Virus record (IMG/VR): IMGVR_UViG_3300028920_000126
Span: 1 to 43,789 of that record
Origin: a virus
Direction: 5' to 3' (one strand)
Length of the DNA: 43,789 nucleotides
Shown: positions 12,331 through 19,991 of the stretch, in pieces
Layout: the number at the start of each line of letters is the position of its first letter
Numbering within the stretch: the first letter of the stretch is position 1
Position numbers and translations under genes: made by a program
The notes under the pieces: model-generated
What the model saw: only the letters and a program-made list of their open reading frames with translations
Database searches by the model: none
What the model was told of the DNA's origin: nothing

Positions 12331-13159
12331 CTGTCCCCTGAGACCCGAACCCCCGAAGCTTGCATGCTACGCAACCGGCCCGGCTTTCGAGGTGAAGCCC
12401 GGCAAGGTGCAACCGATCCCCTTGCCACCTCGGAAGGAATCCAAGGCTGCTATCCTTTACAAGGTAGGCGGTCTTTCCGCTCCGAGTAAGATGCCCGGTT
12501 ATGGTTACTCGTTGCCGTGCGACGCATGCGTCATTGGTAGCTTGCTCGCCAAGAAGCCCGGCAGTGTGTGCGAAGGGTGCTATGCCAATCGCGGCAACTA
12601 CCGTTTCCCCAATGTGCAAGCGTGCTTGTTTGACCGCCTCGCATGCGTCGCACAACCGGAATGGGCGAGCAACATGGTCGCAGCGATCAATGCGGTCTAT
12701 CCCGATGACAGTGAGTCGCACTACTTCCGTTGGCACGACTCTGGAGACTTGCAATCGGCGCAACACCTCGCGTCGATTGTCGAGGTGTGCAAGCGTACGC
12801 CGCACGTCAAGCATTGGCTGCCGACGAAAGAGCGGGGATTCCTTGCGCGCTACTTGCGCGAGTCTCGCGAGTCGTTCCCGAGTAACTTGTGTGTCCGTTA
12901 CTCGTCTCACTACATCAATCAATCGGCGCCGGGTTGGCTTACTGTCGACAAGCGGACTCGTTGGGATGGTCATTACTCGTGGGTTTACGATCCCACAACC
13001 ATCAATCCGCTCTGTCTCGAAGATGTAGAGTCAGGAGCATGGGGACACCTCTGTCAGCCCACGTTTGACGGGAAGCATGGAACGGGATGCGACACGTACG
13101 GGTGCCGCGAATGCTGGAACAAGGAAACCCGCGTGGTCGTCTACAAGCGCCACGCCTAG
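12323..13159 (+). CDS. Gp88-family protein
   Basis: 278 residues. Matches the phage Gp88 family known from mycobacteriophages (PF17338, by recall): LPCDACVIGSLLAKKPGSVC and then EGCYANRGNY give a Cys cluster (C-x2-C...C-x2-C-Y-A), followed by FRWHDSGDLQSAQHL, TPHVKHWLPTKERGF and a C-terminal GCDTYGCREC cluster. The Cys clusters suggest a metal or Fe-S site. The biochemical function of the family is unknown. Centre of the second rightward operon, among small zinc-ribbon proteins. Confidence 0.8.
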   Translation: MGSCPLRPEPPKLACYATGPAFEVKPGKVQPIPLPPRKESKAAILYKVGGLSAPSKMPGYGYSLPCDACVIGSLLAKKPGSVCEGCYANRGNYRFPNVQACLFDRLACVAQPEWASNMVAAINAVYPDDSESHYFRWHDSGDLQSAQHLASIVEVCKRTPHVKHWLPTKERGFLARYLRESRESFPSNLCVRYSSHYINQSAPGWLTVDKRTRWDGHYSWVYDPTTINPLCLEDVESGAWGHLCQPTFDGKHGTGCDTYGCRECWNKETRVVVYKRHA

Positions 13160-13173
13160 CAAAGGAAACCATC

Positions 13174-13440
13174 ATGGCAAGCATGCAAACCACCATTCTC
13201 CGAAACATTCTCAAGCATGCCGTCGGGCGTGCAATGTTCTGTCCGTTCTGTGAGGTGTGCCTTGACTGTCGCAAGGCTGTCCTTTGCGATTTGCCGGGCA
13301 AGAGTCTCATCATGTGCGCCAAGTGTTGGGACCGGGACGGTCAACCGGCAGTCGACGCACTGCCCGCCGAGTCTCGCGACAAAGTCGAGGTGACCGACGG
13401 CCGCGTGCTCTGGAGTCGCAAGCGGAAGGTAGGTGCGTGA
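13174..13440 (+). CDS. Small zinc-ribbon protein
   Basis: 88 residues from the ATG at 13174 (AAGGAA upstream). Six cysteines: CPFCEVCLDCRKAVLC (residues about 26-41) and MCAKCW (about 49-54), enough for one or two zinc sites. The C-terminus is mixed charged and ends basic. Its stop overlaps the next start. No family recognised. Confidence 0.7.
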   Translation: MASMQTTILRNILKHAVGRAMFCPFCEVCLDCRKAVLCDLPGKSLIMCAKCWDRDGQPAVDALPAESRDKVEVTDGRVLWSRKRKVGA

Positions 13441-13847
13441 TGAGAACCGACAACCGTTTCCGCTCTGTCATGTTTCACGTTGGCCACGTAGGCGACTTGG
13501 CCTACTTCGATTCCTTCCATGGACTCATTCCATGCAAGGTGATCGAGGTAGACACACCTCCGAGTCTCACGCATGACCTAGGGACTCGCGTCACTGTCAA
13601 GGTGACTGCCGACCGTTCCCCGGTCTACAAACGTGGCGAGACCATCATCACCGATTGCGCGACGCGTGTCGTTCCCCGTTGCCGCATCTACACTCGTGGC
13701 GGCGTCAAGCGTATCTCGGGAGGGTATGGTTGGAGCATTTATCCGGAGTCGACTCCGGCTGCACCGCGACCATGCCCACGATGTGGCGAGACTCGGTTGC
13801 TTCTCGTGTCTGACCTTTGTCACGATTGCTCGGAGGTGACGCTATGA
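13440..13847 (+). CDS. Hypothetical protein with C-terminal zinc knuckle
   Basis: 135 residues. The first 100 are beta-rich (FHVGHVGDLAYFDSFHGL, RVTVKVTADRSPVYKRGETI), the last 35 carry CPRCGETRLLLVSDLCHDC, a four-cysteine zinc knuckle. Both ends overlap neighbouring genes by 1-4 bases. No family recognised. Confidence 0.7.
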   Translation: MRTDNRFRSVMFHVGHVGDLAYFDSFHGLIPCKVIEVDTPPSLTHDLGTRVTVKVTADRSPVYKRGETIITDCATRVVPRCRIYTRGGVKRISGGYGWSIYPESTPAAPRPCPRCGETRLLLVSDLCHDCSEVTL

Positions 13848-14014
13848 CACCGAAGCAAGTCAAGGCGACGATTGAGGTGAGTGAAGCTGCGGCCGCTTTC
13901 CGTTTCTGGGCTTCACAGCCCGGGCGCTTGACCCGAGATGAGCGCGAGCAAAAACGCGAAGCTGAGAGACGATTGGAGCGCGCATACAGGGCCCTTTGCC
14001 GCGCGTGCCCGTAG
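13844..14014 (+). CDS. Small basic helical protein
   Basis: 56 residues with GGAGG before the ATG at 13844, which overlaps the previous stop. Highly charged helix (RDEREQKREAERRLERAYRA). Last gene before the strong terminator. No family recognised. Confidence 0.65.
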   Translation: MTPKQVKATIEVSEAAAAFRFWASQPGRLTRDEREQKREAERRLERAYRALCRACP

Positions 14015-14039
14015 CATCACCTCGACAACGAGAGAACAG

Positions 14040-14069
14040 GAGCCCCGGTAACCCCGGGGCTCTTTTTTT
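14040..14069 (+). terminator. Strong intrinsic terminator
   Basis: A perfect nine-base stem (GAGCCCCGG / CCGGGGCTC) with loop TAACC, followed by seven T. It ends the second rightward operon. Confidence 0.92.
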
Positions 14070-14855
14070 GGCACGGGGCTCCCCTGGCGACAGCGCCTGG
14101 TGCTCCATTTTGGTGCACGACACGACGCGTCGAGACTGCACCATTTTGGGGCGAGCTTTCCAGGGTGCACCACCTCGAGGCACCCACCACGAGCTCTGCA
14201 CCATAATTGCGCAGCACACAGGCATCGCCAGGGCTTGGTACTGCCGTTCTATGGCACCCTGCTGTGCTTACTTCTCATGTAGGCGCGTGCTTACCTACCA
14301 TCCTAAGACGAGAGAATCCAACGAAGTCCACAGGGTGGGTGATATGACCCATTATTCTGTCAAGCATTTTCTTTCGCTCTCATTCCGAGGGGTTGGAGGT
14401 GGTTTCGGGGGCTCGAAACTGAGACTTGTGGCATTAATCAGACGTCGGAGGTGTCAGGTTCCAGAGGCTTTGGGGTGCCTGTGATAAGGGAACGCGCGGG
14501 CCCCAATCGGGGCTCCCGTGGCCCTTGGGGGGTGAATCTGGGGACACTTCCGATGTTCTGCCCCCAGTCTAGCCCCTGAGGTGTCTCATGGGCCCCTGTC
14601 GGGGCTCTGCGGAGACCACCGGCGAGCAAAAAACCCCCCTGGCCGCTCTGGTCCCGGCTTATCTCCCCTCGGCGCATTCTGAGGGCTCTAGACACCCGGG
14701 AGACTGGTACCGCTGGTCGCAGCTGTCCGGGCTCGAGGAGGTGCTCCAGAGGGGGCGCGAGAGTTTCACGTGAAGCATTAGACGGGGCGGGCAGTTGGTG
14801 GTATGGCACCGACCTGGGCTCAGAAGTACCGGTCTCAGACGCGATGGAGGAGACG
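14070..14855. other. Non-coding region before the late operon
   Basis: About 790 bases without a gene I can support. It contains TGCACCA-type repeats (14099-14204, listed separately), the palindrome CGACGCGTCG (14123-14132), and two GGGCCCC-xxTC-GGGGCTC hairpins near 14497 and 14590. GGGGCTC recurs five times between 14056 and 14606. A 46-codon reading at 14344 and a 61-codon one at 14588 lack ribosome sites. No consensus promoter is visible, although the late operon must be transcribed from about here; the phage may use an activator. Confidence 0.6.
14101..14204. repeat. TGCACCA operator-like repeats
   Basis: TGCTCCATTTTGG (14101-14113) and TGCACCATTTTGG (14137-14149) are near-identical 13-mers. 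The core TGCACCA recurs at 14166 and 14197, and its inverse TGGTGCA at 14111. Copies are 29-36 bases apart, about three helix turns, as expected for cooperative regulator binding. Confidence 0.6.
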
Positions 14856-15698
14856 ATGGCAGTAGGAACCTCGAAGCCCGTGTTTAGTCTTCGACGTGGT
14901 GAGCTGGCGGCGTACTTCCCGGACGCGAGGTCTGCGGATTTCGATTGGAAGGCGCATCCCCGGTTCGTGTGCGACCGCTGCAGTGGCGTCACCGTGGTGG
15001 ACCGCGACGAGACGATGATTGCTGAGGGGTGCCTGTTCTGTGATGCCCCGCGGCCCGGTGAGGCTCAGTGGGGACCAGGGTTGCTCGAGCAGATGGTAGA
15101 GCTCGGGAGTTTGCGTCAGAGGGTGATGTGGCTCGAGGAGGCGTTGCGGGATGCGCGGAAATACGATCTGAGCGTGCGCCTCAAGCGAAAGATAGACGAA
15201 TACTTGGCCCGGGTCGCGCCCGGGTCTTCGGAGTCGGCTACCACGCGAGGTCATGGTTCACGCGGTGTTGGCGACTCCACGCCCCCGGTCGGTGTAGCTT
15301 CTGTGCCTCCAGGCGTGGAAACCCTACATTCGGAGCCGGCCGGGGGCACCTCCGACCAGCCCGAGCCGAGCGAGCCGGTGAGCGACGAGATGCGCCCCTG
15401 CCCGCGCTGTGGTCGTCCAGGGTGTACCTGCACCGACGAGGAATTGAAGGATGCCCTGCGCCAGGCGCGGGATGACCACGCCTTTGTGTGCCGCCAACTG
15501 GATGCCGCCCTGGTGGCAAGCAAAGCCCTCCGCTTTGAGCGCGACGCTGCCGAGGATGGGTTCAGGTACGAGCAGCAGCGCGCGGATAGAGCCGAGGCCG
15601 AGCGGGACGGCTTCTCGAAGGGCGTCGCTGAGTTGCTCAGGCGCGTGGGCAGACTGGAGTCCGAGGTGGAGCGGCTGCGTGGCGAGGATTCGGAATGA
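14856..15698 (+). CDS. Zinc-binding coiled-coil protein, first late-region gene
   Basis: 280 residues from the ATG at 14856, with GGAGGAG 3-4 nt upstream (an ATG at 14844 lacks a site). Residues about 39-65 hold a CDRCSG...GCLFCDAP zinc pair; residues about 75-115 are helical; 120-180 is a Pro/Ser/Gly linker; CPRCGRPGCTC follows near 183; the last 95 residues form a long coiled coil (DALRQARDDHAFVCRQLDAA, RVGRLESEVERLRGED). No family recognised. A long-loop hairpin terminator follows it, so it may be transcribed separately from the head genes. Confidence 0.7.
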   Translation: MAVGTSKPVFSLRRGELAAYFPDARSADFDWKAHPRFVCDRCSGVTVVDRDETMIAEGCLFCDAPRPGEAQWGPGLLEQMVELGSLRQRVMWLEEALRDARKYDLSVRLKRKIDEYLARVAPGSSESATTRGHGSRGVGDSTPPVGVASVPPGVETLHSEPAGGTSDQPEPSEPVSDEMRPCPRCGRPGCTCTDEELKDALRQARDDHAFVCRQLDAALVASKALRFERDAAEDGFRYEQQRADRAEAERDGFSKGVAELLRRVGRLESEVERLRGEDSE

Positions 15699-15763
15699 CA
15701 CGGGAGGCGGGGGCAGTGTCCCCCGACATCTGACGTTTGGGTCGCTCGAGTTCTGACAGCTTG

Positions 15764-15815
15764 CACCCCCGGCGTCACAGACCCGTGTTTCCAGACTCGA
15801 CGCCGGGGGTGTTTT
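15764..15815 (+). terminator. Long-stem hairpin, probable terminator
   Basis: A perfect 13-base stem, CACCCCCGGCGTC with GACGCCGGGGGTG, a 22-base loop, and then TTTT. The short T-run and long loop make it weaker than the one at 14040. Confidence 0.65.
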
Positions 15816-15849
15816 CGTGGTAGCCGTTGGCAACCCCAGAGGAGAAGCA

Positions 15850-16311
15850 ATGGACCTCAAGACCGTTTCGTTCATTGGTCCGACCCGTATTGGGACCGAC
15901 CTGTTCACCAGCATGTCCTTGCACCCGACGCAGCCGACCGGCACTCAGCGGATCGAGTTGCTCATGGGTGCTGACCCGCCGGAGCCGTTCGTGCTGGTGC
16001 AGTTCAAGAATGTCGAGTACTGGGTGCCTCTGACCAACGTGGCGGCATTCGTGAAGGCGGAAGAGGTTGAACTCGGTGCGGCCGCGGGAATCACTGCGGA
16101 AGAGCAGGAACTCGGGACGGACATCCCGTCGGGGTACTGCTCGTGCGACACGAAGCACTACAACTTTGAGAAGGTCTGCAAAGAGTGCAGTCTCCCCATT
16201 TGGAGGAAGAGCAATGGCAACCAAGAAGACCACCAAAAAGAAGGCCTCATCGGCGAAGGCCCCCCAGGTGAGCTCGTCGGAGGAGAAAGCCTCCCCGACG
16301 TCGAGTTCTGA
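15850..16311 (+). CDS. Hypothetical protein with zinc ribbon
   Basis: 153 residues; the ATG at 15850 has GAGGAGAAGCA directly upstream. The first 95 residues are beta-rich (VSFIGPTRIGTDLF, RIELLMGADPPEP, FVLVQFKNVEYWVPLTNVAA), followed by a zinc ribbon YCSCDTKHYNF...VCKECSLPIW. The last about 32 residues read through the start of the next gene in another frame (98-base overlap) and are hydrophilic. Function unknown. Confidence 0.7.
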   Translation: MDLKTVSFIGPTRIGTDLFTSMSLHPTQPTGTQRIELLMGADPPEPFVLVQFKNVEYWVPLTNVAAFVKAEEVELGAAAGITAEEQELGTDIPSGYCSCDTKHYNFEKVCKECSLPIWRKSNGNQEDHQKEGLIGEGPPGELVGGESLPDVEF

Positions 16312-16636
16312 TTCCGAGGACGCGCCCCGCGCTGTGATGAAGCGCATGAGCGAGTTTCCTAACCTCCCGAAGGCCGATGGCGCTGGCCAGGTGGCGATGA
16401 AGGCGTGGGCCGGCGCGGCTTGCGTCGAGGTGCCCGAGCAGTACATGGTCGCCATGTCTGACGAGGTGTTCACCGGGTTCGGACCGTCGGAGCTGCACAC
16501 GCACTGGTCGGCCCCTCGCAACTTGCCGACCTCGTGGCACGACCTGAAGCTCGGACAGGGATACCTCGCGATCGTCTACCGTGCGGCGGTCATTGTCGAG
16601 TTCCAGCGTCAGGGGTTCATGACGGATGTCCGTTGA
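16214..16636 (+). CDS. Hypothetical protein with Lys/Ser-rich N-terminus
   Basis: 140 residues with GGAGGAAG 5 nt before the ATG. Residues 1-45 are a low-complexity tail (MATKKTTKKKASSAK, then Ser/Glu-rich). The folded part (50-140) includes GAGQVAMKAWAGAACVEV and SWHDLKLGQGYLAIVYRAAV. It overlaps the previous gene by 98 bases and the acetyltransferase by 11. The N-terminal tail resembles the Lys-rich proteins encoded just downstream. No family recognised. Confidence 0.65.
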   Translation: MATKKTTKKKASSAKAPQVSSSEEKASPTSSSDSEDAPRAVMKRMSEFPNLPKADGAGQVAMKAWAGAACVEVPEQYMVAMSDEVFTGFGPSELHTHWSAPRNLPTSWHDLKLGQGYLAIVYRAAVIVEFQRQGFMTDVR

Positions 16637-17108
16637 CGGGTTTCGCCTTCGGCCCCTGCAGTCGGAGGACATCCCGTTTGTCATGTCCACCTGGCTGAAG
16701 AGCCTTTGGAAGGCTCAGGGTCCATTCACGACGTTTCGTGCGTCGAATGGGCGAGCTCGCCGGTACGTGTCGAACACCGTGTTCTTCGCCGAGCATCACC
16801 GTGTGGCCACAGATCTGTTGAAGCGGTGTGGCGCCATCGTGGCGGAGGTGGAGGGCGCGGAGGACGAGATCGCCGGGTACATGTGCGCCGAGCGCAAAGA
16901 GACTGTACAGGGCGAGCAGTTCGTAGCACACTACGTGTACGTCAAGCCGCTGTACCGCAAGCTGGGGATCGCCAGATGGCTGCTCGAGGCAGCTGGGTGG
17001 AAGCCAGGTGAGGACATAGTCGCGACGCATGTCACCTACGTGCAGACGGACGGCAAGTTGACGGAACGGTTTCCAATCGAAAACAATCCGTATCTCATCT
17101 GGAGGTAG
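16626..17108 (+). CDS. GNAT-family N-acetyltransferase
   Basis: 160 residues. Shows the GNAT order: an N-terminal FRLRPLQSEDIPFVMSTWL, a central strand GAIVAEVE...EIAGYMCAER, the beta-4 strand HYVYVKPLYRKLGIARWLLEAAG with the acetyl-CoA pyrophosphate loop (R-K-L-G-I-A, of Q/RxxGxG/A type), and a C-terminal strand. It would acetylate an amine from acetyl-CoA. It lies immediately before five lysine-rich mini-proteins, which are conceivable substrates; GNAT proteins near phage head genes are also known without such neighbours. Substrate unknown. Confidence 0.8.
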   Translation: MSVDGFRLRPLQSEDIPFVMSTWLKSLWKAQGPFTTFRASNGRARRYVSNTVFFAEHHRVATDLLKRCGAIVAEVEGAEDEIAGYMCAERKETVQGEQFVAHYVYVKPLYRKLGIARWLLEAAGWKPGEDIVATHVTYVQTDGKLTERFPIENNPYLIWR

Positions 17109-17111
17109 ACC

Positions 17112-17297
17112 ATGGGCGTTCGCATGAAGCCGACGAAGCTGAGCAAGGCCGAGGGTGGTGTCGTCAAATCGAAGCTGAAGCCGAGACTGTCGGCGCAGCC
17201 GTGCCCGAAGTACGGGAAGAAGGGCGCACTGCCGGAGAAGATGACCAAGGCCACCGTGCCTCGCGTCAAAGGCGTGAATAAGGGGAGCCGGCAGTAA
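17112..17297 (+). CDS. Lys-rich mini-protein 1 of 5
   Basis: 61 residues, GGAGG 5-6 nt before the ATG. About 28% Lys/Arg with only two acidic residues; Pro and Gly spread throughout (KPTKLSKAEGG, KSKLKPRLSAQPCPKYGKK). One cysteine. No fold predicted by eye; resembles disordered DNA- or RNA-binding tails. Its TAA shares a base with the next ATG. Confidence 0.7.
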   Translation: MGVRMKPTKLSKAEGGVVKSKLKPRLSAQPCPKYGKKGALPEKMTKATVPRVKGVNKGSRQ

Positions 17298-17566
17298 TGG
17301 CCCGCACGATGGGTAAGCGGAAGGGCACCGGCCTGGCGATCAAGCGTCGTCGCGCCAAGGCGGCAACGAAGAAGAAGGAAACCGCCAAGGCGGCAGTGCG
17401 CAAGTACGAGACCGAGCGAAAGGCCGGCGGTCTCAAGAGCAAGCTCTTCCGTGGTGAGCCGGGGACCGCTAAGCGCAAGGCTGCAGCCGGCAAGGCCAGG
17501 GGCAAAGAGATCCTCGCCAAGAGTGCCTACAAAAAGGCTCTCAGGAAGAAAAGAAAGAGGCAGTAA
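17297..17566 (+). CDS. Lys-rich mini-protein 2 of 5 (histone-H1-tail-like)
   Basis: 89 residues, about 39% Lys/Arg (22 Lys, 13 Arg) against five Glu. Segments such as AIKRRRAKAATKKKETAKAA and KRKAAAGKARGKEILAK recall bacterial and eukaryotic H1-type tails: Ala/Lys helices when bound to DNA. The central part (VRKYETERKAGG) is the least basic. One-base overlaps with both neighbours. Confidence 0.75.
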   Translation: MARTMGKRKGTGLAIKRRRAKAATKKKETAKAAVRKYETERKAGGLKSKLFRGEPGTAKRKAAAGKARGKEILAKSAYKKALRKKRKRQ

Positions 17567-17709
17567 TGGCTTGCAAGAAATACACGAATCCGCCCTCGAA
17601 GGGGAAGATCCGACCGCGCACGAAGCCGTCGCGGACGCCGACCAATCGCCAGGGTGGCGAGCAGGTCGTTTCCACCTCACGAGCTCGGAAGATGTCGGGG
17701 AAAAGCTGA
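17566..17709 (+). CDS. Basic mini-protein 3 of 5
   Basis: 47 residues, found by reading from the TAATG junction; AGAGG lies 5 nt upstream. About 28% Lys/Arg, rich in Pro, Ser and Thr (KGKIRPRTKPSRTPTNRQ). One cysteine at position 3. Stop overlaps the next ATG (TGATG). No family recognised. Confidence 0.65.
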   Translation: MACKKYTNPPSKGKIRPRTKPSRTPTNRQGGEQVVSTSRARKMSGKS

Positions 17710-18092
17710 TGGCAGCTGGGAAACGAAGAGGGGCGAAGGTAGGCAAGCGTGTCCCGTATGCCAAGGCGAAGGCCATGGCCGACAAAAGGCGTCGTGGGAA
17801 GTCCGACAGTGGATATGCGGGCACCGGTGACGTCGCCTGGGAGCTGGGGAAACGCATCGGCGGCGCCATTCGCGGCAAGGCGAAGAAGTCCCGGGCCGCA
17901 GCTCGCAGCAAGGCAATGACGCCGGCCACGAAGAAGACCCAGCGAAAATACAGCATCGAGGTCGGAAAGCCTCGAGGCACAGGCGTGACCGTCGGCAAGC
18001 CCAAGATCCACAAAAAGGTCGGCGCGAAGAAGCGCCCGGCGGTGGCGAAGAAGACGATGCCGCGTCGCAAGACGCGAGGAAAGAAGGGCTGA
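17709..18092 (+). CDS. Basic protein 4 of 5
   Basis: 127 residues, about 34% Lys/Arg (27 Lys, 16 Arg) and five acidic residues. A short less basic stretch (SGYAGTGDVAWELGKRIGGA, residues 33-52) could be an amphipathic helix; the remainder is Lys/Ala-rich with KK, RRR and KKR clusters. Probably binds nucleic acid. Two bases separate its stop from the next start. Confidence 0.7.
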   Translation: MAAGKRRGAKVGKRVPYAKAKAMADKRRRGKSDSGYAGTGDVAWELGKRIGGAIRGKAKKSRAAARSKAMTPATKKTQRKYSIEVGKPRGTGVTVGKPKIHKKVGAKKRPAVAKKTMPRRKTRGKKG

Positions 18093-18093
18093 A

Positions 18094-18270
18094 ATGGCGA
18101 AGGCGAAATTTGCGAAGTCCGGCAAGCGCAATGTTCTCGGTTCTGCGATGTCGCCGGCGAAAGCCGGCAAGGCAGCCAAGGCAGCCAAGCGCAAATCCGC
18201 CGCCGCGGGCCGGAAGAAGGCCGCCTCTCAGATGAAGGCCTTCAAGAAGAAGTACGGCAAGCGGAAGTAA
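18094..18270 (+). CDS. Lys/Ala-rich mini-protein 5 of 5
   Basis: 58 residues: 17 Lys and 4 Arg (36%), 17 or so Ala, and no Asp or Glu. Repeated AKA/AKAAK units (AKAGKAAKAAKRKSAAAGRK) are the pattern of H1 C-terminal tails. It ends four bases before the terminase large subunit, so its expression is tied to packaging genes. Confidence 0.7.
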   Translation: MAKAKFAKSGKRNVLGSAMSPAKAGKAAKAAKRKSAAAGRKKAASQMKAFKKKYGKRK

Positions 18271-18273
18271 CGC

Positions 18274-19740
18274 ATGACCGTCATGACGGAGTACGAGGCT
18301 CGGCAGCTCGTTGCCGAGGTGCTCCGTCGTGGGCGGTCGAGCTCGGGGTACATACCCCACACGGCGACGCCTACCCAGCAGGCGTTTCTCGACTTCTCCG
18401 GCCTCGAGGCACTCTACGGCGGCGCGGCGGGCGGCGGTAAGTCCGACGCCATGCTGATGGGCGCCCTCGAGCACATCGACAAGCCCGGATACGCCGCACT
18501 CCTTCTCCGCCGAACCTTCAAAGATCTATCGCTCCCTGGCGCTCTTCTCGATCGCGCTCGAGAGTGGCTCTCCGGCGCGGATGTTCACTGGTCCGACAAG
18601 GAGAAGAAGTTCACCTTCCCCTCGGGTGCGAAGCTCGTGTTCGGGTACCTCGAGAGCGAGGCGGACAAGTACCAGTACCAGGGGGCTGAGTTTCAGTACA
18701 TCGGGTTCGACGAGCTGACGCAGTTCTCGGAGACGCAGTACACCTACTTGCTCTCCCGCCTTCGCCGCCTGGTCGGCATGGAGTCAATTCCTCTCAAGGC
18801 GCGCGGCGCGAGCAACCCGGGCGGCGTCGGGCACGAGTGGGTCAAACGCCGTTTTGTGGACAAAGACACTCGCGGCAATCGAAAGTTCTTCCCGGCGAAG
18901 CTGGACGACAACCCGTTCATTGACCAGGAGACGTACGAGCGGTCACTCTCTGAGTTGGATCCGATCACCTACGACCAGCTCCGGCGCGGTTTGTGGGTTC
19001 GCGATACGCACGGCTTGGTGTACAAGTTCAACTGGGACGCCAACGCGATTGAAGACTTCCCGCCGGAGGACTACAGAAGTGGCTGGACGTTCATCCACGG
19101 AATCGACTTGGGCTCGTCTGAAAGAAAGCCTACGACGGCTTTCTGTGTCCAGGCGTTCCACCCAGACATCCTCGCAGTCTACACGGTCTACTCCGAGCGG
19201 CATCAAGCTCTCACACCTACAGATATCGCGAACCGATGGAAGCAGCTCAACGCGGCGTGGCCCGCCGAGCGAACCGTGGTCGACGTGGGCGGTCTCGGCA
19301 AAGGTTATCTGGGAGAGTTCCAACAGCGCCATGGCATCCCTTGTCAGGAAGCTGAGAAAAACAACAAGCTCGGGTACCGGAAACTCGCAAATGGAGATCT
19401 GGCTCGAGGGCGTGTTCTGGTTGTCGCCGAAGACAATACAGAGCTCCTCGAAGAGTTCGACAACCTCCCCTGGAACGAAAAGGGAGACGACAACGAAAAA
19501 GGAAAGCCCTGCCACGTCTCGGACGCCTGGCTCTACTCCTGGCGAGAAGCCCGGCACTGGTTGAGCGAGGAGCCGGTCGAAGGACCTGCACGCGGGACGC
19601 AGGAATGGTATGAGCAGCAGGCAGCGGATATGAAGGAGAGGCACCGTCAGCGTGTCGAAGAAAGTAAGATGACTTCGACTCAGCGGAGGAGGATGAAGCG
19701 ATGGACTCTGGGCAGGAGCAGGATTATTCGGCCCGTTTGA
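18274..19740 (+). CDS. terL: Terminase large subunit
   Basis: 488 residues. ATPase: Walker A GGAAGGGKSD (residues 49-58), Walker B YIGFDE (D146, E147), coupling SNPGG (about 180-184). Nuclease: D278 in HGIDLG, D337 in VVDVGG and D417 in HVSDAW, the three metal-binding acids of an RNase H-type fold. The Walker A with GGG before KS is seen in the Terminase_6 group. The motor cuts concatemers and drives DNA into the head through the portal. Length is normal. The last 13 codons overlap the next gene. Confidence 0.93.
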   Translation: MTVMTEYEARQLVAEVLRRGRSSSGYIPHTATPTQQAFLDFSGLEALYGGAAGGGKSDAMLMGALEHIDKPGYAALLLRRTFKDLSLPGALLDRAREWLSGADVHWSDKEKKFTFPSGAKLVFGYLESEADKYQYQGAEFQYIGFDELTQFSETQYTYLLSRLRRLVGMESIPLKARGASNPGGVGHEWVKRRFVDKDTRGNRKFFPAKLDDNPFIDQETYERSLSELDPITYDQLRRGLWVRDTHGLVYKFNWDANAIEDFPPEDYRSGWTFIHGIDLGSSERKPTTAFCVQAFHPDILAVYTVYSERHQALTPTDIANRWKQLNAAWPAERTVVDVGGLGKGYLGEFQQRHGIPCQEAEKNNKLGYRKLANGDLARGRVLVVAEDNTELLEEFDNLPWNEKGDDNEKGKPCHVSDAWLYSWREARHWLSEEPVEGPARGTQEWYEQQAADMKERHRQRVEESKMTSTQRRRMKRWTLGRSRIIRPV

Positions 19741-19988
19741 TTTCGGACCTGCAGCAGCTCGTGGACTTTGCCCGCGAGAACGGAATCACGAAGCTCGAGG
19801 CCGGCGGGTTTGCATTCGAGCTCGCCCCAGTGGAAATCGCGAAGCACGCTCGGAAGCAAGTCGAGAGCCACATGACAGACCGAGAGCGCGAGGAAGTCCG
19901 AAAGCGGATCCTCGAGGAACGCAAACGGCGCGGACGACCAAAGAATCTCGAATACTGGTCGTCTCCCGACCCGATCAACAGGGAGTAG
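19701..19988 (+). CDS. Small hypothetical protein between terminase and portal
   Basis: 95 residues, starting inside the terminase gene (40-base overlap) after a GAGGATGAAGCG site. The first half contains LVDFARENGITKLEAGGFAF, resembling a short winged or beta-hairpin segment; the second half is a charged helix (TDREREEVRKRILEERKRRG). Many podoviruses have a small gene here without assigned function. Confidence 0.7.
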   Translation: MDSGQEQDYSARLISDLQQLVDFARENGITKLEAGGFAFELAPVEIAKHARKQVESHMTDREREEVRKRILEERKRRGRPKNLEYWSSPDPINRE

Positions 19989-19991
19989 AAG

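Noticed and set aside
14438-14992. Open frames on both strands in the region before the late operon
   Set aside because: No ribosome sites, Pro/Arg/Ser-rich products with no recognisable pattern; the region carries repeats and hairpins instead.
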